Positions 12,953-24,100 of a DNA stretch of 64,000 bases are shown here, in pieces. Made by a program: the position numbers and the translations under genes. Under the pieces are notes generated by a model. That model saw only the letters and a list, made by a program, of their open reading frames with translations, made no database searches and had not been told where the DNA came from. The stretch's first letter is position 1, and the number at the start of each line of letters is the position of its first letter. Source of the DNA: Escallonia rubra. Taxonomy: Eukaryota; Streptophyta; Magnoliopsida; Escalloniales; Escalloniaceae. The stretch lies in assembly GCA_033065855.1 (NCBI GenBank), contig JAVXUO010001346.1, positions 248,001-312,000 on the forward strand. Reading direction: 5' to 3'.

Positions 12953-15687
12953 ACACTCACAGTCTCGGAATCAAGTTCCTACAATGATTCTTAGCAATTT
13001 GGCAGTGAACAGAATTCTACTCTTAATTGGTATTACTATCTCCTATGTACTGCCCAGGTTTGAGTCCAAACCAGCCAAAGCATACCTAGGCTTACACATT
13101 ACTGCAGGATCCCTTTTCCCAGCAGCAAACATTCATACTTTTGGTCTCCCCCTCCCCACCACCACCATCCTAGCATTTTTCCACTTGATTTCAAGTCACA
13201 TCTAGCGGGTAGTGCGCTGGTACAGAACTGTAATGGCAGGCCTATTCTAATTTACAGCCTTCATGACTATTGCCACAAGGGGCACACTGCTTCCATCACC
13301 TGTCCACACTCTTGTTTTTCTCTCTTTCATTCCTTTAAGGTGACAACTTCTAGCATTGATTCCTTTACTTCATACATCTTTGACCCATCGATATGACCTC
13401 AATTGGAGAAAAAAAAAGATGAACCCATGGCTGAAAGGTCATGCTTGAACCTTTGAGGACCAACTGGCCAAAGAAAGATGCATATCTTATGTAGGGGAGA
13501 TTATATATTTTATGGGGTTAAAAGGAGAATTTCAGTCATATCCAACACAAGATATACACAAAAGCTGAAAAAAAACATTATAAACCAATTAGCCAGCAGA
13601 AAGCATACAAGTAAAAAGGAAAAGCAGGCAAGGGAAAGCTAGGGGTAAGGTTTCCTGTTATTGTTTTAGAAAGAAAAGGTGAACTAAAGTGCAAGGTTTT
13701 GGACTTTATGCATCCTTGGATGTAATCAAAATCCACTCAATTTCATAAAATTTTGAAGGAAAGTGACCAAGTGCTTTTTGTGCAACTTGCAGAAAGGTTA
13801 TTCACAAAGAAAATAATATAAAGTTGGTAGCTTTGTGATTCACTACAAAAGGTGTGAATGAGAGTAATCATAATGGTGATGATTTAGCCTTGGGACCTTT
13901 TTATTGCTTAATATGTGGCTTAAACATGAGATGTTCATAGTGACAAGGGCTGGGCACTAACATAGACTTTTCATGATACTCGTTGCAGCAACAATGGTGG
14001 CAGTAGCAGCCACTATAGCAGCTAAAAGAAACAAACACAGTAACAGCATATTAAGAGGCATGATTTGTTTAGTTCATTTGTCATTTGTGGGATGACAACT
14101 ACTGAGATATTGATCTACCCACTATACATAAAATCCAGGAAAACCTGATGAAGAACAGTCTGGTGGCCTGGTAGGTGATCTCAGGACCATGACAAAATTC
14201 CTTAGTTTTTTTGAAAAAATATGAGGTAATATTTGTTTCTGTTTCCATTTTGTTTTAAAGATGTTGCTTCTTTTTTCTTTTCTTTTTTTCCGGGATGAAT
14301 GCGATTGGGTATTGATCAGCAAAAGAACACTTTTAGGCTTCATCAAGATAGCAATGACCCCCTGATAGCATCATCTGATGAAATTTACAGTACTTGTTAG
14401 CAGATAACCAAGCAACAGAAAAGGAAGAGCATGTCCAATCTATTTTTTTCTCCCGATATCTTCTCTGCAACCAATTTCAGCATACTGATATTTGTCGCGC
14501 ATCTGCAATAATCTCTCGAAAACAAAAACAGTGAACTTCCAGGGTCAAAAAAGTGTACGGATGCTATTCGCCTTTCATGAGTTTAGTTGTGTTGCTAAGT
14601 GAACTTCAGAATCAAGAATATCACGATACCTGCAAGGACTTACATTGCCGAAGGCAATAGTCCTGTCACCATTGACCATTGAATGGAAAAGTACTTATAA
14701 AAATTAAGTCTGGGGATGTGCATTCCGTGGATCTTTATGTGAGTTATGATGGCCTAAAAGCATGAGATGCCAGAATTAGTGGAATGCAGTCTCAACTTGG
14801 CGAAATGATGGCGATTGAGCTAGGTCAACTTGGCCAAATTCGGTACATAAATCTTAAAAAAATAGTGGAAAGGATGCAAGGGGAAAAGCAAGCAATCAGA
14901 TACTCTAGAATTTCATTACAGTGCCCAGTGAGTCAGGAGTGAGATGGCACACAGTGTAAAGAAAAGGAGCGAGTCAGCATCGACCACAGCAACTAATGAC
15001 ACCGCGAATTTAGCACCTAGTGGCTACGATCGATCTGCCCATTATGAAACACCATAGTTTACTTATACCACCTTTACAGTTCCGAAATGTGATATTGATC
15101 ACTAAAATCATGGAAATAAACTGAAAATTCGATTTTGTGGACAATTAGTAATCTTCAAAGTGCAATGAACAGTCTAGATGTTACCGTGACTGGTTCAGTA
15201 AGTTGGATGCTTCGTTGCCATGAGCACCACATTCAGTTGCAATTTGGAAGACAGAATCAAGAATACCGGTCTACATCCAAAGACTTGGAACGAAGCTATA
15301 ATGCCACATGCACTCCTGTCACAATTGACCAGTGGATGGGGGAAAAGACAGATATCATACACTTAAGGAAATCAGATATTTCAGTTGGTATCGATCAACA
15401 GTGTTCGGAAAAGTCACGTTGTCGGCCATTTGAAACGATTAACTGTTTCTTGCACATGAACCTGGATACAGTCAGTGTTAACTAAGCAGAAATGAACCAT
15501 TTAGATCTTCAAACAAGTTGATATATATACAGAGAAACTCAAAAAAAGGAAATGTCTTCAACATGGTTGCATCCACTTGATCTCATTAACGTAATCGTAT
15601 AATACCATCATGACGAATTAAAAACTGACTCAACAGAATCAGAATTTGGCTTTCTAGTACATTTTTTCAACTACAGGCTTTGTTGCC
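12953..15687. other. Intergenic DNA downstream of the MYB gene
   Basis: No gene was recognised. Segments near 14580-14690 and 15210-15340 share scattered phrases (CAGAATCAAGAATA; CCTGTCACCATTGACCA against CCTGTCACAATTGACCA), which may reflect an old local duplication. The MYB 3' UTR presumably occupies the end nearest 15687. Confidence 0.4.
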
Positions 15688-16975
15688 TTAACCACGAACT
15701 TGATATCGAGTTGATTGAATCTGAAATCCAGAAACGCGAGGGCCAACATTAGCTCCATAACTAGCAGCCCTCTGGAATTTAAGACCATGAGAAGCAATCT
15801 CACACGGATATGCAACGAATGGGTTTCCATGAATCGAGTCAAGAATTACCACTGCTCCATCATCAGCATGGTTCCAGCCTGGGATTAATTTGGTTGTGCT
15901 GGGTGACTTTTGTGAATGCTCAAACGAAGGAGATTTGTTATTTTCCGTGGTAGTAATGTCTGTGAGATGGACCGTCGTTATGTCATGGATGCTAGGTCTC
16001 CTCTTGTCTTTCCGTCCTGGAAGCTGCCTTGCAAAGTATTTCTGAGCATGACTTGCCACTTGTGTAGGTGTCTTGGTGATGACACAATTCCGGGAAATGT
16101 TCCTCCAGTCCCCTTTACCGTGCTTTTGAAGGCCGATCAGGAACCGCCTATATCATCAAATCACCAAACAACCAATATCAAGAGCATCAATAACACCCTA
16201 TTTATGAAATTTGAAAATTGCAAGCCACAAGTTATAACAAAAGTACCAAACAAAAACCTCAATCTAGCGATGTACAATAGTGGGTTCAAGTTCATCTTCG
16301 ATTAAAGCTTTCCGCTCAATCAAAAGCTACAGTAAAAGCAGCATGGTGGATAAAATTTACACCTAAAAAAAGCATTAAACACTAGCCTCGATGAGTACTT
16401 CTGTATAGTAGCTGCTGACTTAAGTTCGAGTTATAATTTTCTCAAGATAAATCAAGCTTGCAATCTCTTTTCATTTCCTTACCTTTGTGGTCTAGTTAAG
16501 CATCCAATTCAAAGTGTAATTAATTTAAGCACCAAACACTACCCTAACCTGGCCAAATCACACAATTATTGCAACAAAATCACATAACTATGAAGAGGAT
16601 TCACCTGTGCTCATCTTCTGTCCATGGTACACCTTTCCTTCTCTCCTGATCAGAAGTTCTACCAGTAGTGTTCCTCTTTCTGAACGCTTCCACCACCTCC
16701 AATGTAAAAGAGGAGGCTAAATACCCAGGAATCGGGACCACCCCAGCTTCTATATCAATAATATCTGCTTCCAGCTCCTCATACTGCTTCATTACATCAA
16801 ACACAGATTTCCCAGGGATCATAGCAGCCACTTTCATCCATCTATTCGGGTCCTCCACATCAAATATGGCAAGTGCACGCTCAAATCTCTTGTTCTCTTC
16901 TCTTGTCCATTCTGTGCTCTTGTTCTCTTGCTTCAACCGATTGTAGTTAGAAATGTACGAGTTCAAAGTCTCCAT
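15688..16975 (-). CDS. DIVARICATA-type MYB/SANT transcription factor
   Basis: A two-SANT-domain transcription factor of the R-R/DIVARICATA group, expected in the nucleus. Coding exons are 16975-16605 and 16147-15688 with GT-AG borders, giving 276 residues. The first SANT domain is about residues 22-75 ([19 protein letters not shown], then [13 protein letters not shown]-like text as [18 protein letters not shown]). The second is about 114-166 ([20 protein letters not shown], then [11 protein letters not shown]), containing the SHAQKYF signature. PSIHDITT follows, as is usual in this family. The intron splits Arg124 inside the second SANT domain, a position typical of the group. The start chosen at 16975 gives METLNS, the usual beginning; an in-frame ATG lies 87 bases upstream. 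Which paralogue it is cannot be told. Confidence 0.93.
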
Positions 16976-18351
16976 ACCCACCAAGCTCCAAAACCCTTGT
17001 ATCAATACCAAAGCCCTCAAATTTAAACTATGCTGAAGAGTGAAATATTTACAGTGACCCAAATGGCAATGATTTCAGAATCATTAACAGGGAATCAGAA
17101 TACCCACTTTAATTTTTTTTTTGTCCTTAGTTAGCATAAATTCAAGAACATTGAGAAAAGACCCACCTTTTAGAATAAAGAAAGTCTTGGAAATGTAGAA
17201 ATTTATACTACTCTTCACGCATAAACCCTAGCCCAGTTGAAAACTCCAAGGAAACTGGATAATAATGGAATCTATCTAGCCAAAACCCAACTGACCAAAT
17301 GGGCTGATGTTGAAGAATATGGTGAGAATCAAGAAAAGAAGGTGGGCTAGGCTAATAGTGGTACTGATGTTTACTTTGGTCGTGGATGAAACCAAAGGAG
17401 AGGAGAATTAGAAAGAGAAAAGGAGACATTAAAGGAAAAACCTTAAAGACGTCTACTTGTGATTGGATAAACAAAGGTATGGTTTATTCAGTGCATGTGG
17501 AGAGACTGCTATTATAGGGAGAACGAAATAGAAAGAGTCTGTAAATAAGGGGGCTCTCTCTGGCTGCTGCTCTCCTCTCCTGGTGCAAAATTACTTTAAT
17601 ATATGTCGGCACAGAAAGCGGGTACTGAAAAGATTTGGCCACTAGGAACAGGAGGATGTGAAATGGTCCTTTCTTTTGATACTGAGAATCTAAAAGCAGA
17701 GTTTGGAAAAGAAATGAAAGTATGAGAAGATTATAAAGCTGTTTAGTCTTCTTTTCACTATAAAGTACCTGTTTTTTTTCTTTTGTCCAAGAGAAATCAG
17801 CCAACCCTACCAATTTGTGCCCTTTTGAGGCATAAGACTTCACTGCAAAGTTTGTGCGTTTCTCCCCCAGTTAGTTTACCATATCCTTCGTTTTCATTTT
17901 CATGATTTAAGAAAAGTAAACAGGGAATCGAAACACATAAAAACTTGTTTGGATATCATTTTCGAAATAGCATGTCAAGAACCATTTTAAATAATAAGAA
18001 AACACATCCATGTTGATTGAATACCATTTCTCGGTACATTTACGTAGGAGATGGTGAATAGTGTTTGAGTTTCGCGTTTTCGAAAACAGAATTTGATTCA
18101 TAAATCGAACACAATTAAAGCTTTTGCTTAACAATCCCTTGTATGAATAACGTTTTTCGAATGGCCTAATTGCAAAAATTTGTATCAAAGAGACTATTTA
18201 GTTGTTAAAAATTGAATGAATCATTTGTGACATTAGCTTCCAGAGGGGGAAGGGATAGCTTTACGACCTTGGTGAGTATCGAACTATCGTATTAGCAGCT
18301 TCATGTGGGGAGAGAGTAGGGGAGGATGCAACAAATGCAATCATCACATTA

Positions 18352-18355
<4 letters not shown>
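16976..18355. other. MYB upstream region
   Basis: Non-coding DNA between the MYB start and the (TA)n tract of the palindrome-bearing element. It includes the MYB 5' leader and promoter. Short frames near 17484-17843 and 17907-18188 have no recognisable family. Confidence 0.4.

Positions 18356-18356
<1 letters not shown>

Positions 18357-18396
<40 letters not shown>
18357..18396. repeat. (TA)n microsatellite, left flank
   Basis: About 20 TA units directly abut the left end of the palindrome-bearing element. A matching TA tract abuts its right end, so the element appears to have inserted into or duplicated a TA microsatellite. Confidence 0.95.
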
Positions 18397-18398
<2 letters not shown>

Positions 18399-19747
18399 GA
18401 GCTGATCCGTTGAGAGCGTTAGCAAAATAGGAGAAGTTGCAAGCGCGATCTGGCAGTCCATCCCGAAAGATGGACGGCCCAGATCTTTTTTTTTTTGCGT
18501 TTTCTTAAGTACTTTCGCTACATTATGTAGCGGACAATTTTTTGCCTTTTTTTGACAATAATACCCTCCGAGTCCGTCTGCTACATTATGTAGCAGACAA
18601 GTTTTCAGATCTTTTTTCTCTTTCTGTCTTTAATGTTCTGACAGAAATGACAGAGTTCGTTACGTCCGCTACATTATGTAGCGGACAAATAGACAGTCCG
18701 CTACATAATGTAGCGGACAACTAAACAGTATATTTTCTGACACATCTCTCTTTCACGTCAATTTCTCACTTTCTCTTGTCCTTTCTCTCTCTTCTTTTCT
18801 CTCAGATCTGTTTTGTTCTCTCTCATCCTCCTCTCCCATCCTGTTTGGAACAAGTTCAGCATTCATCCTCCTCCTCTCCCAAACCCTTCGTGCACCGAGA
18901 AGGAGGCGATCCTCGTCCTCCCGAACTGCCTCGCCAGGAACTCGTGCGGCGGCACCCGATCGTCGTCCTCCTCGAGATCCTCGCCGTCCACATCATCGTC
19001 GATGTCCCGACGCCGGTTGTCCTTGTAGTCCTCCTTCAATTTCGCCCAGTCCGGTATGTTCACCGGCAGCGACGACGCCGTCCCCCCGACCACCGCCTCA
19101 GCCCTCTTCGCCGCTGCCAGCGGCTTCTTCCTCGAACTCACCACCGGTTTCCTGTAGTTCGGCGACACGCCGCCGCCGCCGATCGAGCTTCACACGTCTG
19201 ATTCGTCGAGCTCCAAGCCCGAGTCTAGCCCGATGAAAAGAAAAGAAAAGCACAGATGAAAAGAATTTATTCAGTTGTTGAAGAAGAAGCAAAGGAGGAA
19301 TGGGGGAATGGAGTGGGGACAGCGAGAGAGAGAGAGAGAGAGAGAGATAGTCAGAAAATTGATGGGAGAGGGAGAGAGTGTGCCAGAACAGAAAGAAGAA
19401 AGAAAGGACAGAGAAAGAGATAGTCAGAAAAAGTTTGTCTCGAAAGTCCGCTACATTATGTAGCGGACAAGTTTTCAGAGAATATTTTTATCAAAAAATT
19501 GTCCGCTACATAATGTAGCGGACGGATTTAAAAAAAAAGTCAGAACAGTAGTCTCGATAGTCCGCTACATAATGTAGCGGATGAGCACAAAGGGTATTTT
19601 TGTCAAAAAATTGCCCGCTACATAATGTAGCGGACGTACTTAAAAAAATGCAAAAAAAAAAGATCTGGGCCGTCCATCTTTCGGGATGGACGGCCAGATC
19701 GCGCTTGCAACTTATCTTATTTTGCTAACGCTCTCAACGGATCAGCT

Positions 19748-19749
<2 letters not shown>
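18397..19749. mobile_element. Palindrome-bearing inverted-repeat element, 1.35 kb
   Basis: The two arms, about 18397-18720 and 19444-19749, are inverted copies. Both begin GGAGCTGATCCGTTGAGAG and share a small hairpin (GTCCATC, loop CCGAAA, GATGGAC). Each arm carries four copies of a 23-bp near-perfect palindrome with core CCGCTACATTATGTAGCGG, at 18514-18536, 18576-18598, 18664-18686, 18696-18718 and 19446-19468, 19501-19523, 19560-19582, 19613-19635. The centre base is T in the outer three and A in the innermost copy of each arm, read from its own end. The region between the arms holds a captured S40-like gene fragment and a GA microsatellite (19323-19348). There is no transposase frame. The flanks are (TA)n on both sides. 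It resembles rice Micron elements in its microsatellite flanks, but the inverted arms fit a TIR element. The family was not recognised. Confidence 0.85.
18880..19225 (-). pseudogene. Captured S40/DUF584 senescence-regulator fragment
   Basis: Read on the minus strand this gives LDSGLELDESDV, a stop at 19190-19192 where the family has Trp (SDVWS), then [30 protein letters not shown], an acidic run, and [20 protein letters not shown] followed by VHEGFGR. These are the central blocks of the plant S40 (DUF584) family. The usual start and the C-terminal block (TLKGRDLSRVRNAIW-like) are missing, so this is an internal piece of a host exon. It is GC-rich against AT-rich arms and lies between the inverted arms of the element, as in Pack-type transposons. 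A protein product of S40 type is unlikely. Confidence 0.8.
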
Positions 19750-19750
<1 letters not shown>

Positions 19751-19817
<67 letters not shown>

Positions 19818-19837
19818 TTATTTATTTATTTATTTAT
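19751..19837. repeat. (TA)n followed by (TTTA)n microsatellite
   Basis: About 31 TA units run from the right end of the large element, then change to TTTA units that run up to the left end of the small element at 19838. TTTA units resume after the small element, near 19940-19953. Confidence 0.95.
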
Positions 19838-19939
19838 GGGAGCTGATCCGTTGCTAGCGCTAGCAGAGTTGCTAGCGCTGTTTTGCCGTCCGCTACATTA
19901 TGTAGCGGACCTGCTAGCGCTAGCAATGGATCACGACCC
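19838..19939. mobile_element. Small hairpin element of the same family, 102 bp
   Basis: It begins GGGAGCTGATCCGTTGC, like the large element's end, and finishes GGATCACGACCC. It contains one copy of the 23-bp palindrome (19888-19910). The rest is also inverted: TGATCCGTTGCTAGCGCTAG pairs with the inverse of CTAGCGCTAGCAATGGATCA, so almost all of it can fold into one hairpin. TTTA repeats lie on both sides, so it too sits inside a microsatellite. It is non-coding. Confidence 0.8.
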
Positions 19940-20277
19940 TTTATTTATTTATTTATATTTGGATTTTGTTAATATCTTTTATGCCTTCCAAAACTCTAAT
20001 CCTATTTTTCAGATTCTTACAATTTTGAAATAGAGTTAAATAGGTGTTAAATTTTGAGTGGTCACAAAATAACCTCCAATCTCATGAACTCCCGCATGAT
20101 TTTTCTTCCCTCACTTCATTATTAAGTATCTCCGTTCCCGTGCATAGCAGGGGGTTTAGCCAGTCATATATAAACCAGATTAGTAATACGTCGTCATCTC
20201 GTCAAACTTCGAGCTTAATGGAAGAGAGAGTCTTTTCTTATAGGATAAATATCATCTTAACTTCAATTTAGATATAA

Positions 20278-20350
20278 GCGCCTGTAGCTCAGTGGATAGA
20301 GCGTCTGTTTCCTAAGCAGAAAGTCGAAGGTTCGACCCCTTCCTGGCGCG
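20278..20350 (+). tRNA. tRNA-Arg (anticodon CCU)
   Basis: A 73-base cloverleaf: acceptor GCGCCTG against CTGGCGC with discriminator G, D arm GCTCAGTGGATAGAGC, anticodon arm TCTGT-TTCCTAA-GCAGA with anticodon CCT, and T arm GAAGG-TTCGACC-CCTTC. No intron. The acceptor stem has one U-U opposition (position 6 with 67). A TTTT run near 20368, shortly after the gene, can serve as the RNA polymerase III terminator. The A box (TAGCTCAGTGG) and B box (GGTTCGACCCC) are intact. Confidence 0.96.
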
Positions 20351-21181
20351 TTACCTGCTTGTTTCCCTTTTACTAAATTTAATTTTTGATTTAGTTTCAT
20401 TTTTTTCAGTTACCCTTTTAGATATTTCACAGTATACTAGGCCTCTTCACATCCTCGTTTGTCGCTAAAAGTGCTACAATAACCAAATATTAACCTTTTA
20501 GAGATAATAATCGATGGTGTAAACAGGTCGTATACATTCGCTTTTCTTTTCGCACCTCTATTTGGGCATGATTGTGGTGAGTTAGTTTCATTTTGTTCTC
20601 TATATTATGTTTTCCGAACAAAACTTTAGCTAGCTAAACAATCATATTTTATGTTCCATTGGTACTTCAACTACCAAGAATCATTCAGGAAGGCGAAGCC
20701 AATGCCATGCCAGGTAGAGGTGTCAAACACGTCGAGCTTGGGCCGGGCTCCGGCAAGAATATGAGGACGCAACCCTAGTCCAAATAAGTGAACGATTTAA
20801 GTCATAGTATCAGGGGGGCGTTGTAGTATATGTGATGCACCCGCTGCAGCCAAATCCAGTCTTTATGCCATTCATCAAGAACTCTATGTTCAACAGATGC
20901 CTCTACAACCCTTCAGGACTCTCACAAGTACACATATACAAACGTTTCTAACATACAAGCACAAAATTACAAGAAGAAAATCTGGCAACTGATTTGTAAA
21001 AATTATTTAACACTGCTTGAACATCAACTCCATTTTGTCTACACTTATCTCCTTTATTTGCTCTTCAAATTTGTCTGTCTTGTTGTTTCCGATCTCCGGC
21101 TGTCGTATCTTCTTTTAGTCCCTGTATCGATGTTGGAATGCCCTCTAACCTGTGTGTGTGTTCAGCCGCGCTTGGATTTTC
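20351..21181. other. Spacer between the tRNA and the laccase 3' end
   Basis: No gene was recognised. The part next to 21181 should be the laccase 3' UTR. Confidence 0.4.
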
Positions 21182-24100
21182 CTAGCACTTTGGAAGGTCA
21201 CTTGGAGGCGGTGGAAGCGACTGGCTCGGGCCTTTACCATTTTCCACCAAAAAGGCCATCTTGAGTCCCCATGTTGTGTGTACTTCCAGATGGCAGTGTA
21301 GAAACCAAACACCTGCAGAGATCACAAACCATTAGGCAGTGTACTTCATGAAATGAACGTGCCAGCTTTCGCCTTTTCAGTCTGAAAAAGTTGTGCTTGT
21401 GTTCACCAAGATGCTGGTGTCCCACTTGTAGGAAAGACGATATTACCATGTAAGATAGCTGATAGACTTTGCGACTGCACAATGAACTTAGGCTTCGCAC
21501 ATGTAAGTCAAGGGAGTACAACGGAAAGACCCTAACAAAATGATAGACGACATGAATGTAGAATTTACCTGGATTATCTGCCCTGAATCTGATTGCAGCC
21601 CATCCAGCAGTTGGTACACTCAATGTGTTCCTCTCAACAGGATCCACGAGATTAAATTTCTTGGGATCCCTTTCAGAATCAAAGTTACCTAGTCCCTTCC
21701 CAACTGCATAGAAATTGAACCCATGTAGATGGGTTGGATGGCTCTCTGGTGTTACAATTCCAGTTCCTTGGAACACAACTTGAACTGTGGAGTTATAACC
21801 CAGTCTATAAACCTTTGTCCCATTCATAGTCTGCATATTTGCTGGTCCAGTGCCAGTATAATTATAAGGGTTTGGCGGATTTTCTGGAAAATCATCTGTA
21901 TAAACGCCACTTATGTTATAGTAATGTGCTTGAAGGAGAGCTGTTACTGGCATCACAAAGCTGACATTGTTGATATCAGCCACAAATCGGCTTCCATTGA
22001 CGCATGTAGCACATGGATTAACACCAACACCAATGGCGAAAAGCAATGAATGATCAATCGTTAAGGGGACTTTAGCTGGGTACTGTTTAGAATTGAGGCT
22101 TCGAAGGGAGTCCACAAAGCTAGTTGTTACAGGTGTAGCATTTTTGGGAGGCATCGCTGTGAGGGAAGTTGGGGTAAAAGGATGAGTGCCTTCGTAGCGC
22201 AAGGTACCAATCGCAGTTTGGTTGTCAACGGCTACAATATTGGTGTCCATAAATGGTGAGATGGCTATCAAGTACTTGCTAGTATCTTGATCAGCAGTTA
22301 AAAGGGCATTTGTAGTTTGGCCTGGAGCAATGAATATGGTGTCGGTATTAAAGGGCTTAGTATAGGAGGCGTCAACTTCAACAACGGTGAGTTGGTGTCC
22401 AGCAATCTTGAAAAAGAGTTCTTCGTTTAGGGCTGCGTTTATTAGGCGCAGCATGTAAGTCTTGCCACTTTCAACATGTAGACTGAAACCTGCATATGGT
22501 TGGAAGTTAGAAATGAGGGCTGTTAATGTCGTTGCTGAGAAAAGTAGGGCCAAAATTGGAGAGAGCAACTCTAAAGAGAAAATCCGGCCATGGCCGTTGA
22601 GAGTGTCTAGTTTGACATTGAACATTTCCAAGAGACTAGCACTAATAGCGTGGCGTCTCTTATAGACTATTATGAGTTGGACACTCTTAACATGTAAGCG
22701 CAACAGATTAGTGTTTTTCGTTCTTTTTCCTGTCGTGGAACAATGTTGTTTTAGAAAGTTTTCATCATTCTGCGAAGGCACGTCAGGATTTGAAAAATAA
22801 CAAGGTCACGTATACCCTGTTTCAGTACCCTGAGAGGAGCAATTTGGAACAGGTCCTGGATGGCCATTAATTGTATGTGCATCTGATACATTTGGTGGCG
22901 TTCCTGCTTGCATTGCCTGATTGATCACAGCTTCGGTATCCGACTTCCACCATTCGCCTACAATTTAGATAGAAAAAAAACTAATCAAATGTGTGAAAAA
23001 AAAAAAAAACTTAGTGAAACAAATTAAAACGCATCTTTACTCACCTAATATGATGATTTCTTCTTTGTCTGGCTTAGGAAACGGATAAGGAATGCCTCGC
23101 TTGGGCAGGATGACTATGGCACCGTGCACTGTTGCCCTTAACCAGTTGATATGTGCATGCCAAAGAAGTGTGCCTCTTTGACCTGTTAGAGTGAAGTTGT
23201 AGATATAGCTTTGGCCAGTTGGAATGGGGCATTGAGTGATGTATGCTGGTCCATCTGCCCAACCTGTTCGAAGTTGCCTTACTCCATGCCTGCAAAATCA
23301 CCAGAAATGTCTTAATAAGGAGACGGAGGTAGTAAATTGTCAATCATTTTCTCACCAATTTCGATGAGTAAAGTGATCTCGCCTAACAATGATTTCTAAT
23401 TGTGTCACCGTTACGTAATTTTTCATATTCACTCCATGAAATATGGTTCACAAGACTATATGTCGAGCCTATGATATTCAAACGAGGCCTCTTTTTCAGG
23501 GACGCGAGGAGTTGTAGCTATGGAAAATGAGGAAGCAAAAGATCTGTACCAGTGGATAGTAATGTTGTGTTGAACATGGTTGACAACTCTGACAATAACT
23601 GTATCATCTTCCCTTGCATAGAGAGTAGGCCCTGGGAACTTCCCATTGACCGTGACAAGGGGTTTGCTTGCACAAAGTCTTGTTGTATTCTTCATGACAA
23701 CCTGCATTAAAGTAATTGCTCAAGGATCATTAAGAAAACTGAAGGCTTATAACACTCCGTTTGTCGGAAACAAGGTAAGGTACCAACTGATGCAACATTT
23801 TTGTACGCTTCTTTCACTTATGAACATTGCAAGCTCCTATTCTATCAGAAACGGAGATCGTGATCTTTGCATTTTTATTATTTTCTCCTCTGATATTTCC
23901 AAAGTTCTTTAAAGGCCATTGAAACTTCAGCAATGCTACAACAGAGCAAATCTTTTTGGGCAAATTAAACGGTTCAAAAAGTAAGCAAAGTAAAAGAACA
24001 AAAAAGGGAAACAGGAAAAGAAGGGTGAATGGATGACATGTGGTACCCAGTACAGGTTCCCAGCAATTCACTGAATTTTCTAGAAAAAAGGAAAAACTTT

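Noticed and set aside
15135-15485. Open frame of 116 residues
   Set aside because: No family recognised, codon use looks random, and it lies in the region downstream of the MYB gene. Chance frame most likely.
18514-19635. Repeated palindromes at 18.5-19.6 kb as a CRISPR-like array
   Set aside because: The spacing is irregular (10 to over 700 bases), the repeats are mirrored in two arms, and the window is a plant nuclear genome.
19686-20033. Frame with long Ile-Tyr repeats
   Set aside because: It is translation of the TA microsatellite.
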